Source of the DNA: an uncultured Oscillospiraceae bacterium | GTDB lineage: Bacteria > Bacillota > Clostridia > Oscillospirales > Ruminococcaceae | Assembly (NCBI GenBank): GCA_910578965.1 | Contig: CAJTSP010000004.1 | Span: 1 to 35,419 of the forward strand | Length of the DNA: 35,419 nucleotides | Reading direction: 5' to 3' | Shown here: positions 32,625-35,419 of the stretch, piece after piece | Position numbering within the stretch: position 1 is the first letter of the stretch | Layout: each line of letters begins with the position of its first letter | Position numbers and translations under genes: made by a program | Notes under the pieces: model-generated | Databases searched by the model: none | What the model saw: the letters and a program-made list of their open reading frames with translations, nothing else | What the model was told of the DNA's origin: nothing

Positions 32625-32696
32625 CCCCGATATATCCTCTCTGTATAATTTTACTGTATTTTTGCAATTTTGGCTACCTTTGGGCCAATTTCCTTT

Positions 32697-32725
32697 ATCA
32701 TACCGGAAAATGCAAAAAAACACAA
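32697..32725 (-). promoter_or_regulatory. Promoter of the C_GCAxxG_C_C gene
   Basis: On the minus strand, TTGTGT (32725-32720), 17 bp, TATGAT (32702-32697). It is back-to-back with the gntR promoter; the regulator's operator lies about 20 bp beyond its -35, so cross-regulation is possible. Confidence 0.5.
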
Positions 32726-32734
32726 CAAAAGGGA

Positions 32735-32763
32735 TTGACAGGTGTGTATATTGAGTATATACT
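32735..32763 (+). promoter_or_regulatory. Sigma-A promoter of the gntR/ABC operon
   Basis: TTGACA (32735-32740), 17 bp, TATACT (32758-32763), about 47 nt before the gntR ATG. Both hexamers are near consensus. Confidence 0.8.
32746..32762. promoter_or_regulatory. Likely GntR operator overlapping the -10
   Basis: The inverted repeat GTATAT-N5-ATATAC (32746-32751, 32757-32762) overlaps the -10 of the gntR promoter. A further ATATATAC lies at 32775-32782, so a second half-site pairing is possible. Position over the -10 is as expected for autorepression by the regulator encoded just downstream; this is inferred. Confidence 0.5.
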
Positions 32764-32809
32764 ATATATGCTGGATATATACAGTAATCCCGGTGAAAGG
32801 ATGGGCCTG

Positions 32810-33187
32810 ATGGAGATCTACATCAGCAACCAGAGCCAAAAACCTATTTATGAGCAGATTACCGGCCAGCTCAAGGAAAAAATCCTTACGGGCGAGCTGG
32901 CCGAGGGCGAGGCATTGCCCAGCATCCGGCTGCTGGCCAAGGAGCTGCATATCAGCGTGATTACCACCAAGCGCGCCTACGAAGACCTGGAGCGGGACGG
33001 CTTTGTGGCCACGGTACCGGGCAAGGGCACCTTTGTGGCAGCACAAAACCCGGCTTTCCGGCGGGAGGAGGCGCTGCGGCGGGTGGAGGAGCACCTTGCA
33101 AACGCGGTAAATGCCGCCCGTTTGGGCGGCGTAAGCCGCGCAGAGGTGTCTGCCGCGCTGGATTTGCTGTACGAAACCGCCGAATAG
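32810..33187 (+). CDS. GntR-family transcriptional regulator (YtrA subfamily)
   Basis: A 125-residue repressor-type protein. The N-terminal winged helix-turn-helix is typical of the family: QKPIYEQITGQLKEKILTGELAEGEALPSIRLLAKELHISVITTKRAYEDLERDGFVATVPGKGTF in consecutive segments. Only a short helical tail of about 45 residues follows. That small effector/dimerisation domain defines the YtrA type, which usually governs adjacent ABC transporter genes and its own promoter. The ATG at 32810 is preferred because GAAAGG lies 9 nt upstream and homology starts with MEIYISNQ; an ATG at 32801 abuts the ribosome-binding site. It heads an operon with the ABC genes. Confidence 0.93.
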   Translation: MEIYISNQSQKPIYEQITGQLKEKILTGELAEGEALPSIRLLAKELHISVITTKRAYEDLERDGFVATVPGKGTFVAAQNPAFRREEALRRVEEHLANAVNAARLGGVSRAEVSAALDLLYETAE

Positions 33188-33334
33188 CCCCGGCCGGGCC
33201 AAAGCCAAAGCCGATAAACGGCACCCTTTATAAGGCCCACAGGGCCTCGCGGGCAGGGCCTTTTCCAAAGGCCCGCATCCTGCCCTGCCGGCCCAGCCGA
33301 ACTGATGCAACTTATGCAAAAGGAGAGAAGACCT

Positions 33335-34216
33335 ATGACCAATTCAGCCGCTTACGCCATTGAGGTGCGCGGGCTTGCCAAGCACTATAAAGGCTTTACC
33401 CTCGGACCGCTGGACCTTACCGTGCCCAGCGGCAGCATTGTAGGGCTGGTAGGCGAAAACGGGGCGGGCAAAACCACCACCCTCAAATGCATCCTGAACG
33501 CCGTCCGGCCGGACGCCGGCAGCATCCGGGTGCTGGGCGGTAGCTGTGCCGAGAGGGCGGTGCGCGCGCGGCTTGGGGCGGTGTTTGAGGACGCCTTTTT
33601 TTACGAGAGCTGCACCCCCGCCGAGGTGGGCCGCTCGCTTGGGCGCATCCAGCCCGGATGGGACAAGGCCGAATACGCTCGGATGCTGCGGGAGTTTGAG
33701 CTGCCCGAAAAAAAGCTCATCAAGGAGATGAGCCGCGGCATGCGGATGAAGTTCCGCCTGGCGGCGGCGCTGGCTCACAAGCCCGACCTGCTGATCCTGG
33801 ACGAGGCCACCAGCGGCCTGGACCCGGTGGTGCGGGGCGAGGTGCTGGAGCTTTTGCAGGCCCATGTGCTCAATGAGGGCCACAGCGTGCTGCTCTCGAG
33901 CCACATCACGGCCGACCTGGAAAAAACGGCCGATTCGATCGCCTACATCCACAAGGGCCGGCTGCTCTTCCAGATGGACAAGGACGCGCTTTTGGAGCAG
34001 TACGGCATTCTGCGCTGCCCCGCCGCCCAGATGGACGCGCTGCCCGCCGGGCTGGTGGTTTTTCGCCGCAGCGGGGCGTTTGGTAGCGAGGCGCTGGTAA
34101 ACGGGGCCAGCCAGGTGCGCCGGCTGCTGCCAGACGCGGTTTTGGACCGGGCCAGCATCGACGAGATCATGCAGTTTTACACCGCAAAGGACAAGATGGG
34201 AGGGACCGCGCAATGA
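33335..34216 (+). CDS. ABC transporter ATP-binding protein
   Basis: A 293-residue ATPase subunit with Walker A GENGAGKTTT (about 43-52), a divergent signature MSRGMRMKF (about 132-140) in place of LSGGQ, Walker B LLILDEATSGLDP and the switch histidine in LLSSHITADLE. The short C-terminal extension is typical of YtrB/BcrA-like exporters. AGGAGAG precedes the ATG at 33335. Its stop overlaps the permease start (ATGA). The substrate is unknown; YtrA-controlled exporters often respond to cell-wall-active compounds, which is family knowledge and not shown here. Confidence 0.93.
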   Translation: MTNSAAYAIEVRGLAKHYKGFTLGPLDLTVPSGSIVGLVGENGAGKTTTLKCILNAVRPDAGSIRVLGGSCAERAVRARLGAVFEDAFFYESCTPAEVGRSLGRIQPGWDKAEYARMLREFELPEKKLIKEMSRGMRMKFRLAAALAHKPDLLILDEATSGLDPVVRGEVLELLQAHVLNEGHSVLLSSHITADLEKTADSIAYIHKGRLLFQMDKDALLEQYGILRCPAAQMDALPAGLVVFRRSGAFGSEALVNGASQVRRLLPDAVLDRASIDEIMQFYTAKDKMGGTAQ

Positions 34217-34848
34217 CCGGCCTACTGTATAAAGACTTTTATATCCTGTGGCACGCCTACAAGAAAAACCTTGTGCTGGTGGCGCTGCTGTACGGCGCGA
34301 TGGCGGTTGCAATGGACATGGGCTTTATGCTGTTTATGCTCTGCTGGGTGATGGGCTTTTACGTGATTGGCAGCATCAGCATCGACAACGCCTCCAAGTG
34401 GGACCTTTACGCCGCCTGCCTGCCGGTAAGCCGGGGGCAGGTGGTGGGGGCCAAGTTCCTGCTTACCGCACTGGCCCTTTTGGCCGGGTGTGTGTACGGC
34501 GGGCTGGTAAGCTGCCTGCTCTGGCTGGTCAACGGCACCCCGCTGGGTGAAAGCTTTGTCTCCATCGGGGTGGTGGCGGCCATCTGCCTTGCCTACTTTG
34601 GGGTCACCTTGACCCTTTCCTACCAGTTTGGGGTGGAAAAGGCCCGCACCACCATGCTGCTGCTGGTGGCGGGGCTTGCGATGCTGCTGTTTGCCGGCTT
34701 CAAGACGGGCCTGCTAAACAGCCATGCCCTTGTGCAGATCGACGCGGACCCCCTTGCCTGGGGCTTGGGCCTTGGGGCGGTGTGCGCCGCCGTATACCTT
34801 ATCTGCTGGGCTGTCTCGGCCGCCATCTACCGCAAAAAGGAGCTCTGA
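34213..34848 (+). CDS. ABC-2 type permease
   Basis: A 211-residue membrane protein with six hydrophobic helices (about 18-36, 40-56, 80-105, 115-135, 142-160 and 182-203). It opens MTGLLYKDFYILWHAYK and has KWDLYAACLPVSRGQVVGAKF after the second helix, the hallmark of the ABC-2 (ABC2_membrane_5) permeases paired with YtrB-like ATPases. It overlaps the ATPase gene by 4 nt and precedes the zinc-ribbon gene by 2 nt, so all are one transcript. It would form the transmembrane half of the exporter, probably as a homodimer. Confidence 0.88.
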   Translation: MTGLLYKDFYILWHAYKKNLVLVALLYGAMAVAMDMGFMLFMLCWVMGFYVIGSISIDNASKWDLYAACLPVSRGQVVGAKFLLTALALLAGCVYGGLVSCLLWLVNGTPLGESFVSIGVVAAICLAYFGVTLTLSYQFGVEKARTTMLLLVAGLAMLLFAGFKTGLLNSHALVQIDADPLAWGLGLGAVCAAVYLICWAVSAAIYRKKEL

Positions 34849-34850
34849 AC

Positions 34851-35072
34851 ATGAAAAACACCGGCCAATGCCCCAAGTGCGGCAGCCGCGGGATCATCCG
34901 GGTGCCGGACCACCCCATGCGCCACGCCAGCGGCAACAACATCTATACCTCCCGCCTCACCCTGGCAAAAAAGGTCCCGGTCATCCGGTATGTCTGCGCC
35001 AGGTGCGGTTACACCGAAAACTGGGTGGATACCCCCGGCCAGTTGGACGAACTGCGGCGGGCGTTTGGGTAA
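34851..35072 (+). CDS. Small zinc-ribbon protein
   Basis: A 73-residue protein with two CxxC knuckles, CPKC (7-10) and CARC (about 49-52), spaced as in zinc ribbons. The segment between them is basic and polar (HPMRHASGNNIYTS), and the C terminus is TENWVDTPGQLDELRRAF. It is cytosolic, with no signal peptide. Similar small ribbons occur next to transporters in Clostridia, but no function is known. It starts 2 nt after the permease stop and therefore depends on the same message; a chaperone, sensor or nucleic-acid-binding role cannot be separated from the sequence. Confidence 0.8.
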   Translation: MKNTGQCPKCGSRGIIRVPDHPMRHASGNNIYTSRLTLAKKVPVIRYVCARCGYTENWVDTPGQLDELRRAFG

Positions 35073-35102
35073 AAGGCCCGCCGGGCACACATATGATACA
35101 TG

Positions 35103-35198
35103 CCCGCGGGCGCCCCAAAGAACGCCTTGCTAAAAAATCACAATACTTTCAGGGACATGCCGCGCGGGCGCTCTTTGGGGCGCCCGCGGGTTTTTTTT
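35103..35198 (+). terminator. Terminator with perfect 19-bp stem and 50-nt loop
   Basis: Bases 35103-35121 are exactly complementary to 35172-35190, enclosing 50 nt, and eight Ts follow at 35191-35198. A shorter local hairpin, CGCGGGCGC/GCGCCCGCG (35163-35171 with 35180-35188), competes for the same 3' arm and also sits just before the T-run. It closes the gntR/ABC operon. Confidence 0.75.
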
Positions 35199-35241
35199 GC
35201 TTTGCCCTGGGGGCAAATTTTTGAACTTTTTGTAAAGGGGC

Positions 35242-35270
35242 TTGCCATTTGCCGCAAAATGGTGTAGGAT
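35242..35270 (+). promoter_or_regulatory. Sigma-A promoter of htpG
   Basis: TTGCCA (35242-35247), 17 bp, TAGGAT (35265-35270). It is followed 3 nt later by the CIRCE operator, so HrcA binding would cover the transcription start. Confidence 0.8.
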
Positions 35271-35273
35271 AAA

Positions 35274-35300
35274 TTAGCACTTTGATGTTTTGAGTGCTAA
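35274..35300 (+). promoter_or_regulatory. CIRCE operator (HrcA binding site)
   Basis: TTAGCACTT (35274-35282), 9-nt spacer, GAGTGCTAA (35292-35300). This matches the CIRCE consensus TTAGCACTC-N9-GAGTGCTAA at 17 of 18 arm positions. It sits at the expected start of transcription and predicts HrcA-repressed, heat-induced expression. Confidence 0.93.
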
Positions 35301-35366
35301 CGACTCTGCAATTCCGTGTCCTTTGGCACGGTCCCATCCGAAAAAGCAAAAAAGGAGCGTAGCGTT

Positions 35367-35419
35367 ATGGCAATGAAACAGTTTAAGGCCGAGAGCAAAA
35401 AGCTGCTGGATTTGATGAT
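35367..35419 (+). CDS. htpG: Chaperone HtpG (Hsp90), first codons only
   Basis: Only 17 complete codons are present before the window ends: MAMKQFKAESKKLLDLM. This is the conserved N terminus of bacterial Hsp90 (MAxKQFKAESKRLLDLMI in many Clostridia). AAGGAG lies about 9 nt upstream of the ATG. HtpG is an ATP-dependent chaperone that remodels client proteins with DnaK. The upstream CIRCE element supports a heat-shock gene. With so few residues the identification leans on the exact N-terminal match and the regulatory context. Confidence 0.85.
   Translation, partial: MAMKQFKAESKKLLDLM

Overview
The window looks like a chromosomal segment of a GC-rich, Gram-positive anaerobe of the class Clostridia, most likely in the Oscillospirales (Ruminococcaceae/Oscillospiraceae). 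This is inferred from gene content and order: the Firmicutes-type gdpP-rplI-dnaB string, RNase J, a DUF1385-prmC pair, a pyrophosphate-type phosphofructokinase, a CIRCE operator, and near-consensus sigma-A promoters at 17-bp spacing. No rRNA, phage, insertion sequence or CRISPR array was seen. Most genes are core housekeeping.

Layout. (1) 1-6814, minus strand: rnjA, gdpP (c-di-AMP phosphodiesterase), rplI, dnaB and the 5' part of tilS. rnjA has a perfect-consensus promoter and a structured leader of about 280 nt. (2) 7282-12324, plus strand: a TVP38/DedA-like membrane protein, tRNA-Val(GAC) with its own promoter and terminator, typA/bipA, a split chromate-transporter pair, and an AT-richer NUDIX gene that looks acquired. 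(3) 12499-14936: a DUF4349 lipoprotein (minus) divergent from PPi-dependent phosphofructokinase (plus). (4) 15102-24125, minus: recA-recX-rimO, then pgsA-cysS and a 1026-residue protein carrying two GT-C (PMT-like) halves. Upstream of recA lie two tandem copies of a palindromic repeat, one of which supplies a candidate recA promoter. (5) 24126-29867, minus: a lipoprotein with calcium-loop-like repeats, an OmpR-type response regulator, a sensor kinase, DUF1385 and prmC. (6) 30062-32624, minus: a C_GCAxxG_C_C protein, a D-Ala-D-Ala carboxypeptidase and a GNAT acetyltransferase. (7) 32810-35072, plus: a YtrA-type GntR regulator, ABC ATPase, ABC-2 permease and a small zinc ribbon, ending in an unusual long-loop terminator. 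(8) 35242-35419: a sigma-A promoter, a CIRCE operator and the first codons of htpG.

How the parts fit. The left block joins replication (DnaB), translation (bL9, TilS), RNA decay (RNase J) and c-di-AMP turnover (GdpP). The recA block couples recombination with its modulator RecX and with tRNA/ribosome and membrane-lipid genes. The lipoprotein/two-component block and the GntR/ABC block look like two separate envelope-sensing modules. No gene set here is a clear novel defence or biosynthetic system. The least explained elements are the rnjA leader with its opposing terminators, the palindromic repeats in front of recA, the dyad over the rplI promoter, the double GT-C enzyme and the long-loop terminator before htpG.
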